DNA of 64,000 nt from Capitella teleta (Eukaryota > Annelida > Polychaeta > Capitellidae). The notes beneath the pieces are model-generated. The model was not told the DNA's origin. It saw only the letters and a list, made by a program, of their open reading frames with translations, and ran no database searches. Below, piece after piece: positions 1 to 11,035 of the stretch. Made by a program: the position numbers and the translations under genes. Numbering within the stretch: the stretch's first letter is position 1; each line of letters starts with the position of its first letter. The stretch spans positions 100,319 through 164,318 of the forward strand of contig KB297448.1 in the NCBI GenBank assembly GCA_000328365.1. Direction: 5' to 3'.

Positions 1-1069
1 TACGTTACGTCATCGCAGGGTCCCCGGCAGGATTGCGCCCTCTTCCCTAAGCACTTCTCTGACGTTCTGCGAGCGGGCGAGGGCTCTTACATCGAATTGG
101 GTGAGTAACTGATGTGGACACAAAGCAGTTGATTGTCAACATTACTAGGTGAGATGGACGTCAGCGACGACTTTGAGATCGAGATGACAGTCCTGCCGAC
201 GGGATCCGACCACGATGGAAATCTGTTCGCCATCGGATCAAAGAGGAAGTTCCCTTACTACGAGTGGAGAACCAAAGCCAACAGCACGCAGTACTTGGTC
301 GTCGAGATAGTGTACTCATCAGTGAGTACTGCTACTTAATAACATACTCACAATTTATACTTTTTCTTTTGCTTTCGAAGGTCATGCTCACTCTCAAAGC
401 CCTGGGCACTTACAATCTGCACTCGATTGAACTTTACCGGACCCACCCGAACCCGTACGATATCGGAGATGGCCAATGGCATACAATCAGAGGTATTGTT
501 GCATCTAGGTTGTGATTACGTGAATTGATGTTGCGTGAGTGCAGCGTGGCGCTCTCCTGGATTTTGGCATTTGGACATGGATGGCATTAACACGAAAGAG
601 GAGTTGAAGATCGGCCCAGACCACAGCAACGATGGACAGAGCGACAGCACTAACATCCAACTTCAGCAGATGCCGGCTTTTCTGGGCGGTCGACCTGGTA
701 TGGCTTGGTTCATAATTGTATTGCGTTGCGAAATAAGCTCTTTCGGCTGCAGGTTACATTGATCTGCAGTTCAGGGGAATCATCAAAGATCTTCGCGTCA
801 ACCGTCAGCTCATACCCCTGCGTGACAAACTGATCGGAAACAACAGCGGAGTGGTGGTGACCCGTTGTGGCTCGAGAGCGTATCGTAATTTCACCAACCT
901 CATGGAGGAAGAACGAAACGCTGAGTCGCAGTTTGATTGGGACGATGATTCCGATTGGAATGAGTACGGTTCGTACAACGTCCACCAGGAGAGCGAGACG
1001 TCCTTCTTTGACCACGAAGACCCATCAGCCAATCAGAACCCTTCTGGGGGCATCGGTGGAGTCTACTAG
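1..1069 (+). CDS. Laminin-G domain protein, 3' end (partial)
   Basis: This is the C-terminal part of a probably secreted or extracellular protein; its 5' part lies before the window. Five exons can be read in one frame: 1-100, about 149-321, about 380-491, about 546-700 and about 755-1069, ending in TAG. The introns are about 50-60 nt with good GT-AG ends. The translation is a single laminin-G beta-sandwich: GEGSYIELG, then a strand FEIEMTVLPTG, then GQWHTIRG, and finally RGIIKDLRVNRQLIPL, the usual last strand, followed by a conserved-looking cysteine (TRCGSR). After the domain comes a short acidic Asp/Glu/Asn-rich tail with no membrane segment, so this end is not a neurexin-type transmembrane C-terminus. 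LamG domains bind glycans or partner proteins in the extracellular matrix. Which LamG family it belongs to cannot be decided from one domain. It is tail-to-tail with the next gene, 128 bp away. Confidence 0.8.
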
Positions 1070-1197
1070 AAGTGAGCACACTCAGTTTCTGCAGACCTCC
1101 AACGTGACACTTCGTTATTTGTATTCATTATCATTCAGTGTCTCTCTGTTTCTGGTTTAACCCCCCCCAACAAATGTATTCTTCCAATATTACAATT

Positions 1198-4100
1198 TTA
1201 ATTGTTTTCTCCAAATCTAACCTTTGATGATTCTTCGACTTCTTTGCCTGTTGTGAAAACCAAACCGATGAGTTCTTCCAAATCGGTTTCGTCCGTGATC
1301 AAACCGAAACGGGTGCAGAACAAACCATCTTCAGTCTGCCCTGTATGAAAAAAAAGCAAAATAATTATACAAAACGTAACCCACTTTTTTACTTTTTACT
1401 AATAAATATATTTTGAAAACAGCAAACCATTTTTCTTCAATCATTGTGATAAGACTAACCAAGAGAGAACGCAGTGTCAGCAGATTTGAGCTGATGAACC
1501 AGATTGTTGTTGAGCAGGTTTATCTCCTTCTTGCCCAGATCAGGTAGATTGTCCATTCGATCCAACCACTCATTGCTCACATATCTGATCAACAGAATAA
1601 TCATTTAACCTTTGACCCCTAAATTGCGCTCTCAATACGCACTGCACGGCCCCAAGCCCCGCCCAGTTGGGCAACGTGACCAATCGCAAATTGTCTTGAG
1701 ACGTCACGATCTCGTGGAAGTCGCTCCTCTGCTTGACGGTCGCGTCGAGGATTTTCAGCTGAGAGGCCAAGCTGCCGAGCAGCTTCTCCAGGTCTTCCTT
1801 TGTTGTGTCAAACACTGCAGAACCGTGGCAAGTACAAACATCAGCATGAACAAACAAGGAACACTGACTCTGGCTTGACTCCATGGGGGCGTACCGAATG
1901 CACACTCCGATGTCTTCAATCTCGACGGCCGCCACATGCACTCTGGGAATGTCCCGCTTCAGGGTTTCAGAGAGCTACACAGATCACAGGGTTAAGGAGA
2001 TTTGGGTGGGAATAGGAGGGGGCCTTACCCAGATGTTGAGGGCGTCAAAGTAAGGGTCCCTGTTGTCAGGCGCACTCTCGTCGGTGTTGGCTGTAAGAAC
2101 ATTGCTCAGTTAATTTCAAGGACGCATAGATTGAGGGGGCATACTGACAATGAGATTCGTGGTATCTGAACACGACAGTCGGGTTTTGCGTTTCAAACAG
2201 AACCTGAGAAATTGAAAAGATAAAATTGTAATTGTGAATCATTGAGGAATTTGAACGGGAAAAAAAATTGCGAGGTGATTAATTCCAGACTGTACATTTT
2301 TCAATTTGACTTCTGTGTTATTGTTATTGCAGAGTATATAAACTAAAACATAGAATAATATTAAGAAGGAGAAAAATTGTGTTAATAATTCACACATGCT
2401 TCCAATTAGGAAGATTTCAATGATTTCAAACACATTGAGCAAACCATAGAAATCAACGCATCAAAAACAGAAATCAGACATGAAAATCATTCAGGATTCA
2501 GGAAATCAAGTCACTGGACTCATTCACAGCTGTACACAGCACCTGGCTTTCATAAGTTTCATAAAACTTTTTATAAATACCCGGTATCAGGAAAGGGAGT
2601 ACTGCAATGTAATTACTGCGCATTAAAAAATATCACAAGTGACTACAAAATGATCCAATTGAATTTCAATAATAATCCAATCTTATCTATGTTAACACAA
2701 TACATATAAAGATAAGATATAGTTTGTAAGGTTGAATTAAGATGGTAATCTGTGATCAGATCATATTCAAATCAGCTGAAGAAATATAGAAATTGTTTTA
2801 GTGCAAACTGATTTTAATCACACACAAAAGAAATGATAAAATAAATAATAGAACACAAACGCAGAGAGAGGGGGTTATGCACTCAGTGAGTGACTCACAA
2901 GGGCGTTGATGGCCTTTGAGAGAAGCGAACCGAGGCCGGTGGCGGTCTCTGGCTCTGAGCTGTCTCTGTGCTCTTTCGAGGTCTTGCTCTGTAACAAACA
3001 CTCCCTTTGAAAAAGAAAAACTCCTCTCCCGGATTCAATTTAATAAAAATATATTATCCTGTTCTGCTCTTCCAGGTTAGCGCAACACATGACACTGGTA
3101 TTAGTAGGATTTCGTGTTGTCCGTAATATGAACAATGCATTTAATTAGTCATTAAAATAAAAATAAAATAGATGACACACAATTATGTTAACCACACAGG
3201 GCTTGAAATAAGTTTAAAAGTTTACTCGCCACGTGGCGAGTGTACGGAAAATTTTCACTCTCCAAATCATATTTTTACTCGCCAAAAATTCTGACAAAGA
3301 AGAAAAAATATAACGAAATTCTTCTATACCTGATACATAACAAGCCAACCTTAGTGAGAATCTTCAGAATAATTGTTTTTATGTTGTGTCAGTGAATGAA
3401 AGCAACAACTCATAAATTCATCAATCAATGACAGTAATTTAGCATTCAGACTATAACCACTTGTATAACATAGATTTAATTTGGAGGGCAAAATTTTCCT
3501 TGCCATTTGGTGACCAATCTGGATATTTTTACTTGCCAGGAAGAATTTTTACTTGCCATTGTCGGGTAGTTGATTCTTATTTCAAGCCCTGTAACCTAGA
3601 GCCATAATATGCCAGAAGCATGACTAGCCTAATTCATTGTACCTAATGAAACCATAGGCAACCATTTAGGAAGGAACAAATATTTTGTTTCTTACAAACA
3701 GCAATATTGGGTGATAAAATACTAGAATAATGAGGCAACATCTCAGGCCCATTATAAGCGATTGCTACATGAATTCAGGCAACAGGGGAGCAAGCAGGCA
3801 GCCAACACCAAGCAGAACACCAGCTAACTCACCACATTGTGCAGGGACGGCATCTTCTCAATTCGATCGTGAACGATTTTGGCCTGAAATGAGTTCAAAA
3901 TTGAACTGCTGCAAATTTCTCATGGATAACATAAACAGTCGATTGATATTATTGCGAATCCAGAAATCAAGATATGCTTAATGTAAAACACAGATTAATG
4001 GCAAGCGGACTTCGGAATGTGATGCGCGAGTCAGAGGAGGATTTCACCTTCAATTGCAAAAGTTCATTTTTAATAACAAGGAGATCTCCATGGTAGCAAA

Positions 4101-6129
4101 TAAATGAATCAGTGTGCAATCTCAATGCATTAGGCATTAAAAAAAAGACTCTCAAAGACTCGTACTCTCAATAACTTCCCCAACGCAGAAGGGGGAAAAA
4201 AGGGATAAGTAAACAAACCAATTCCATGGAATACTGCACGCGTGCCACGACCCCTTCGTGACCCAGATTCTGCAGGCAGACCCAGAGGGGAAGGCAGTTG
4301 AGCTTGTAACGAGCGTTGAATGTAGCCAGGCCGGCGGCCCTGGCCTGCGCCACATCGGAGGTCTTGTAGAGGGTGACATGAGGCACTGCTGGCAGCCCCA
4401 GCCAGCCGCCCAGATTCAGAGAAAGACTGTCACCAGATTTAGCAGGAACCATGTTCGTTGGCACAGAAAACATGGTCAACGCGGCAAGGTTGTTTCTGTC
4501 AACAGGTCACAAAAAGGTCAATTTGAGAACCCAATGACCTACTTACCCTTCCAGGTGAAGCCACATCTCATTAGTTTTGCATAAATCTTGGATTTTCTGA
4601 ATGTTATCCGTGTGTCCAACGAGGGGAGTTCCTGCAACAAGGGCTTCTTCAGCACATGCAACGTGAATCCCTCTGAGCGCCTACCAGCACAGGCAACCAC
4701 AATGGCGGGGGTTTTGCCCGATGCTTTGTCGTCAGTGATCATCTTCTCCAGGGCAGAAGTGTCCATTTTATGTGAGAAGACTTTGATGTGTTCATTGGGA
4801 ACTGTTCTTACGCAGGACGATGGAAGACCCAGCTGTCATCGGCAAATGAACAAGATGAAATCTGCAAATTTTGAACCCACTGTCGCACCTGAGATGTGAT
4901 GTGTGAGCCCAAATTGGGTTTTGCGTTTGCGTTGATGTAGATGACGGGGGGTCGTGAGTAGAGGGCCTCGTATCCGTCTGTGCCGTATTTGGGAAACTTG
5001 CGGTGCAGGGCCAATCTGCAGACGCGAATGAGACCTTCCTTCTCCTCTTCGTGATAGTATGCGGTGCCATCGGTGAATCTGAAACAAATGCAGCGTCAGT
5101 ATGACATGAATGGTGAGAGGCTTCTGATGATTATTTGCTTACTTACATTAGGAGAAAATGTAAACAAAGACACAAAATACAAATTCACTCTCACAGCAAG
5201 GAAAACAAACCTGAACAGCCGTGATATCCAGTGGGTGGTGTCGTTAACGACTTTGGTGGCCAGGTTCTTGAGGTGGGAGGGCTCCAAGGTGGAAACGTAC
5301 GCTCCTACGCTGTGACTGAGAATGGCGACTTCTGCGTTCTCATCCATCTGCTTTAGGGAGGCTTTGCTGTGGAGCAGAAAATGGAGTCAACGATGATTCA
5401 AGGACGGAACACTTACACGAAATTGTCCTGGCTTTTGTCATCTCTTTCATAGTTTTCATAAACCACCAGTTCTTCCAAATGTTTCATAACATCCTTCAGA
5501 TCCTGTCCACTGTGAACATTTAATTCAAATGAAGGTTTAATTTTATTCATCAGAGGGCCTCTTACTTTCCCTGGATGGTGTCTGGAATGTGCTTGCTCAA
5601 CTGCTTCTTGCGATTCTGCTCTCGCTCTTCAGCGAGTTTTCTGGGTTTTTGAAGAAAATAAATGTAAAAAATACAAACATAATATTCATAAAAATTTCAT
5701 AAAATTTATTGAAAAGAGCCTAGTTCAATCAGTACTACATAATGCTATATAAGCAATGTACATTCTTAGAATGGCATTATATTACAGAGTCACAGAGTTG
5801 GCAATGGCAGTGTACAGCGTTACCTAGCAGCAACCCAGAATAAAGAACGCCGACTGTGCAAGTCACCAGTGGCACCTCATTAGAAATCCAGTTTAAGCTC
5901 ACTTGATTTAAGCAGCGCTTATCCATGTTGTCATGATATAGACACAAAACCCACAACCTCCATATTACATGCATCAGATTAAAACACGCACAACGAGCAC
6001 AGAAATCAACAATTATAACAACCCGTGATCAGAGCGGAGCGATTCAATTCACCTGTTCATTTCATCGAGGATGGCGTTGTTCTTGCGGACGCTCTCCTCC
6101 AGTTGCTCCATCATGGGGTTCATCATGAA
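1198..6129 (-). CDS. PDXDC1: PDXDC1-like PLP-dependent decarboxylase domain protein
   Basis: Orthologue of vertebrate PDXDC1, a group II amino-acid-decarboxylase-fold protein of uncertain activity. Exons on the minus strand: 6053-6129, 5566-5640, 5417-5509, 5211-5366, 4889-5078, 4685-4832, 4547-4631, 4219-4495, 3833-3883, an optional 2899-2988, 2149-2203, 2029-2090, 1869-1974, 1643-1814, 1460-1584 and 1198-1340; phases agree throughout. Diagnostic stretches shared with the human protein include QLSKHIPDTIQGNGQD, FTDGTAYYHEEEKEGLIRV, GGWLGLPAVPHVTLYK, PLWVCLQNLGHEG and VLFETQNPTVVFRYHES. The segment that should hold the PLP-binding lysine reads SLNLGGWLGLP, with no lysine, as I recall it also does in vertebrate PDXDC1, so it may be a pseudoenzyme. 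It ends in TAA about where the human core ends and lacks the long human C-terminal tail. The first in-frame ATG is at 6126, but the exon begins after a good splice acceptor, so a 5' exon exists upstream; see the entry at 11036-14943. Confidence 0.88.
2899..2988 (-). CDS. PDXDC1: Optional 30-codon phase-0 exon of PDXDC1
   Basis: A 90-nt open segment with a strong acceptor (TTTGTTACAG before it) and a strong donor (GTGAGT after it), phase 0 at both ends. It encodes a Ser/Glu/Thr-rich linker (EHRDSSEPETATGLGS) followed by LLSKAINAL. The human protein joins the flanking exons directly at this point (SLHNV to VLFET here), so the segment would be a skippable insertion in a loop. Splice signals and composition favour a real exon, but no homology supports it. 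Confidence 0.5.
3197..3591. mobile_element. hAT-type MITE in a PDXDC1 intron
   Basis: A 395-bp non-coding element with perfect 16-bp terminal inverted repeats (CAGGGCTTGAAATAAG at 3197-3212, reverse complement at 3576-3591). The CAGGG end is typical of hAT elements. The flanks TAACCACA (left) and TAACCTAG (right) look like a decayed 8-bp target duplication. Inside, ACTCGCC or ACTTGCC motifs recur, and there is a perfect 18-bp palindrome at 3224-3241. No transposase frame is present. Confidence 0.8.
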
Positions 6130-7557
6130 CTGGAAGCAAAAAGGCATGCAGTCACTACTCAGTAGCCCCTACACCCACTACATGGCCTGTACACCCAGCG
6201 GGCCGGCACAGCGTCGGCCCGCAGGGCTCTCGGCTCACCCAGTCACGACGTTCCAGAGCATCGCTCAGTGAGGAGCAGACGCCTCAGAATCTATCCGAGA
6301 GGTTATTCACCTTAGGGGGTGGGGGTGGGCTCCTTGGAGTACAAGAACGCCAGAGTACACACGAGAACCAGCGCTATCCACAACGTGGCAGAGACGAACA
6401 CCTGTTCCCGCCTGCCTTCACAACCGACCACAGCGATACGCTGAGTCGGCGGCCGGCGGCAGCAGCTGGTGCTACAACACTGTGCTTGCGTGCCACCCCC
6501 CAACCCCTTACGTGCATTCAGCGCTGATTTCTAATGAAGCTATACGCAATTAACACGTATCGATTGATAAATTGGCAGATTCCGACATGCTGGTTTGGCC
6601 ATTTCGTGTTTGATCATAATCATAACGTCAACTTGTCAGGAAGCGAGTCGAGGGAGAAGCGTGAGAAAATATAGTTCATCGACGACGAATTAAAATCAAC
6701 ATGATCTTTGTTTAGGCCTATATTAAGATTAGCTTGGCGGTACAACATAATGGTGCATTATGGGAAAGTAGTGAGAGCTGCATCTTACGTACACTAAGCA
6801 GGCATTATACATTGATTATATTAAGAATTTAAGAGGTGTAGCTTGTCCTAGAATAGGTTACATTCCGATTGTAGCGACTTAAAGTGTGGTGTTTGAAAAT
6901 GTTAATCGGGGGCATGCACAATGACACGGTCGTTGACGTTCACTTGTAACAAGCATTGTATCTGATGAGAGATAGATATGCAAAGAAAAATAAAATAGAA
7001 AATAAAAAGGGCGCGAAATTACGGGCAGCGAAACTTTCTTCTGCATTGTCGATTATCACAAATCTACAGCCTAATTACAAAAATGCAATTCATAATTCAT
7101 CGACGAGCTTCGCAAAGAGATCGTAGCAGTTAACTTGTAAACACGAGAATTATCCGTGCTTTGGTGAACTTTGTGTATTGGTTTAAATCTGCTTCTTAAC
7201 GATGCGTCATCAGAGAATATTCGAGACAATCGCTAACATATGGCGGGATTTTGCGACATCGGACTTTCCCGATTCATCGAACGATTAAAACTACAAATCC
7301 AGATGTGTCAACACGTGTTTTACGCGTGGTAAAGAGTGCGGTGAGTTGGTCGGGCAAACATTATTTCACTTGATTGGGAAAAAAAAGCAAAATTCACCAG
7401 ATTTGGTCTCGTGGTCGTTAAGAAAGAACCGTTATGATCGTTGAGTCAAGCGACTCACTGAGGGACTTTTCGATCAACATAACGCATCTTATAAAACATC
7501 ATAACGTTCCCCAATTTCTGGGTCATTCAGAACATGTCTCATGTAGCATACAGCACA
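6130..7557. other. Gene-poor stretch with a possible 5' UTR exon on the minus strand
   Basis: GC-rich DNA at about 6180-6520 contains minus-strand splice donors (GTGAAT after position 6312 and GTAAGG at about 6511-6516), which would suit an alternative non-coding first exon for PDXDC1. An open frame here reads through a hydrophobic stretch (VSATLWIALVLVCTLAFLYS) but has no ATG and an in-frame upstream stop. From about 6530 to 7557 I see no coding signal. Confidence 0.35.
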
Positions 7558-8822
7558 AGACCCCGGAGCAGATTGTAATTAGCTAGTTTCGGCTGGCTGC
7601 AGTAAAAATGACCCGCTAGCTGTTTAAGCCGCTCCACCAATCAGAGATATCGGCTCAGCATTATGATCGGCGGCTAGTAGCGGCTTGAAGTGGCTTGGCA
7701 ATGGTTGCTATGTCATCCTATACGTATAATGATGCCATTAGTTAACACAAACATGCACTACTCTCTAGTAGTATGTGGTACTAGTGTGGTAATTTTGATA
7801 TTGGACGATTTCTAAATCCTATGATATCCCACTCTCGCTTTACTCAAGTTCAAGAGGTTTAGGGCGTTTCATAAACTTCCATAGATTATTTCTACCAATG
7901 AACATCATTAATTCATTATCACAATTATCACTTTGTTTCTTGTGCCTGCTAACGCAAATTCAACAAGGTTCTAATTAACCTTTTTATTGCAACCAAATAA
8001 TATATGCAGCGGGAAGAGGAAGCAAATAGAGGAACAGTTTGGAAGAGGAAAGAGAATGGCGAACCGAATGAGTTGTTGCATCAGGATCTTGAATGAAAAA
8101 TTCACGATTTTTTATGTCTCAGTTTTCATTTGTTGGGCAACCTCTGGGTTACATTGTATAGCTTAACTAATTGCTGGAAAATTAACAGAATTCCACTAAA
8201 TTTTGAGACCAACAAAAGAAATACATGTAGACAAACAATGTGAAGAACCAACTGTTATGAGAGGCCAATACTAATTATTTTTGGCCTCTGAATTCTGAAA
8301 TGAGGTCTCCACAGTGTCATGAGTTATAATAGTTTAAGAACAATCAATAAAAAGATGGTAGGCTTAATGCCAGGTTCGTACCAGTTATATACATGTAGCC
8401 AGTAATCTGTGATCTACTAGTACTCGTGAAGGAATATTTTACATTAACCCTAGTACGTACTAGTATACTGCGCATCCTGTCAGTCCGATATATTTTGGAA
8501 CAACCCTCGTATATGTATAGGCATACATACATTATGGCATAAATCCTTAAATTAATTTTCATGAAGTAAACTGAATAAAATCTACATCCACAGATAGCTC
8601 AGATGGTAAGTATATAAACAATACCATTAACACAATAAAGACTTGTACGAATGATAACTTCTTATAATACTGCATGTAAAATATTTGGATTGAATCGACT
8701 GAGAGCCGCTGTTGACAGTGATCGGCTGATAGCGGCTGGCCGTCAGCACCGATCTGCGGTGGCTGGCTAAACAGCCAATCGGTGGCGGCTAGTACATATC
8801 GGCGGCGGCCCCGGGGTCTATA
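7558..8822. mobile_element. Putative non-autonomous DNA transposon with long imperfect inverted repeats
   Basis: The outer 120-140 bases at each end are GC-rich and roughly inverted copies of each other: GACCCCGG at about 7560 and CCGGGGTC at about 8812-8819, then the shared GGCTG, GCTGTTTA..GCC and AGAT..CGG blocks further in. The interior is AT-rich with no recognisable protein. No clean target-site duplication is visible, so the superfamily is unassigned and the ends are approximate. Confidence 0.5.
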
Positions 8823-11035
8823 CATAATCAATACACATTGTACAAGCATATCCATCAAACATATTACACACAACAGAATCGATCAGAAGACAAACGATCA
8901 GTTTTCCCTGATCTTCAGGCTATTTCATGATTTCAAGGGTTCAAGAATGGTTTCTTATTGATTTGGAAGATTAATTACATAAACCAGAGACAGATGTTCA
9001 TAATTGTTTGTTTGTTTCCTTTCATTGATCATAATGCGATTATAAACATGAATCTTCTTCAATGCAACTTTTTCAATGAAAGGAGATTTTATAACTTCCT
9101 TTTCATTTCATTCCCTTTAAATGCTTACTTATGATTTTATGCACTCAACCCGTTAACATAATTATGAGACCATATTTTTTCATTCAGTTCTTTCATAAAT
9201 CTTAGGAGCGTATTAAATATAAAATTCGAAACACATACATTTGTATGCTAGACGATGTTATCTGAACACGAATAAATGTTATCTGAACTGAATAAATATT
9301 ATCTGAACTGAATAAATATTATCTGAACTGAATAAATATTATCTGAACTGAATAAATATTATCTGAACTGAATAAATATTATCTGAACATGTCAAAGAGT
9401 GAGACTGGCCGAAAGGCAGCTCATTCATCTGACACAGCACTAGGCTGATGTAGCTACACTGAGTACACTCAAAGAAGAAATTAGACTAATATATCACCCA
9501 AATGCCCCTGAATTCTAAGGGCTAAGACAGAGAAAACAATTCTTATTTTCTGTGAAAGGCGTTTTTATTTTTTTTTTTTTTTTCTGTTCATTTTTATACC
9601 ACTTGTGTGTATAAATAAAGATATGTATTATTAATACACTCATCAAGAGGGATTTATAACCAGAAAAACTGGTAGTACCGGTATTGCTTTCATCAACAAT
9701 ATTAAGTACACAGGCTTTCTCTGATTGCAATGTCTTAATCTTTTCAAGTGTACAATTGTACACACACTTAAAAAAAAACACGCACTAGTGGTACAAGCAT
9801 AATGTGCACAGCAAACATAAAAACAGATGTGAAATACAAAATATGCCCAGCGTATGACAAATCCTTTTATTGCCCTTATGTTAAACATGCACTGCCTTTG
9901 TAGCTGGAATACATTACACATTGTGTGCATTCATCAATTCACCCAAACCCCATAAAACACCATGAAAAGAGAAATGTGGTAATATTTCGAGGCTGTGCTG
10001 CATATTTTCACCTGGTTTAGCTATAAATTAAGTCCTCTCTGTTTAATAGATTCATGACAATTTCCATAAATAAATGTACTCATAAATTTACCAGAGCTAC
10101 ATTCCACACACTCATGAAATTAACACACTGAAAACTGAATGCATTATAAAGATAAGTTCCGCTTAAAGAGTGAATTATTGTGCATAGGTATGGGAGGGCG
10201 TAGTCTGATAAACTAGGTCAAGAGGCTTTAATATTAAACATATTGAGCAAATCTTATATGTGCTTACAATTAGTGCTGCGTAGAGCTATGGCTTTGGACT
10301 TCAAACTTCTATGAATATTGGTAATTATGATACTTAACTAATTATCCACATCTTCAGCTTTGAAGGAAGAATGCAAGAAATCTGAATGCATAAAATGGAT
10401 TAGAATCAATATAGGATGCTTTAAATCTATTCCAAATTTCTAAAGAGAAGAGAAAAACTTTTCAATAAAGTTGTGAAGTAAATATACCAGTACACATAAA
10501 CACACATGCAAACGCCATTGGTCTAATTGAGCACTAACTTCATTATTTGTCATTTAGTTTGCATTGGGGCTTATCTACCTGCGGAGTATCATGCGGCTCC
10601 ACATGTGCTTTGTAAATTTAGTCAAATTAATTGGAAAAATGCAGGACATCAATGCACGTGACAGAACAGAACCTGACCAATCCCGTGGCAAGATTGATTC
10701 AAATCCGCTCCTAAATAGTCAGCTTACCAGCCAATATGACGAAGGCATTACATACTCGTCGTTACTGCAATGGAATGGGCACATATTTGGCTCCGTATTC
10801 AGCTTTAACAAATATCGACTGCTTTGGATATTCAGACAAATTCAATATTCACCAGACACTAGTTATTCTGAAGATTCAAATTGGCATAGAAAGAATGGAG
10901 AGAGAGAAACCAAGACATCAAGAATACAATATTATGGTTGCAGGTTGCAAAAGAAGGAACTCCAAGGCCTTTCACAGAAAGGAACAGGAAGAATGACGGT
11001 CAAAAGAAGAGTAAGGTCAAAAGGTCAAAAAGCAC
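8823..11035. other. Non-coding stretch, no gene seen
   Basis: AT-rich sequence with poly-T tracts (about 9566-9582), the 20-bp tandem array and no open frame with splice signals or family resemblance. If the acidic exons at 11-15 kb belong to PDXDC1, this is intron. The largest open frame nearby (10564-11106, plus strand) is antisense to a good minus-strand exon and has low-complexity composition, so it is not called. Confidence 0.6.
9253..9388. repeat. 20-bp tandem repeat (about seven copies)
   Basis: Head-to-tail copies of AATAAATATTATCTGAACTG. The central five or so copies are identical; the first copies carry single changes (GAACACG, ATGTT), and the last breaks into GAACATG. This is a minisatellite in non-coding DNA. 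Confidence 0.95.

Noticed and set aside
3967-4155. Minus-strand frame between PDXDC1 exons, considered as an exon
   Set aside because: The exons at 4219-4495 and 3833-3883 join in phase and match the human protein directly, leaving no room for it.
6312-6503. Minus-strand frame with one hydrophobic helix
   Set aside because: No ATG, an in-frame stop upstream, and it overlaps a likely 5' UTR donor of PDXDC1.
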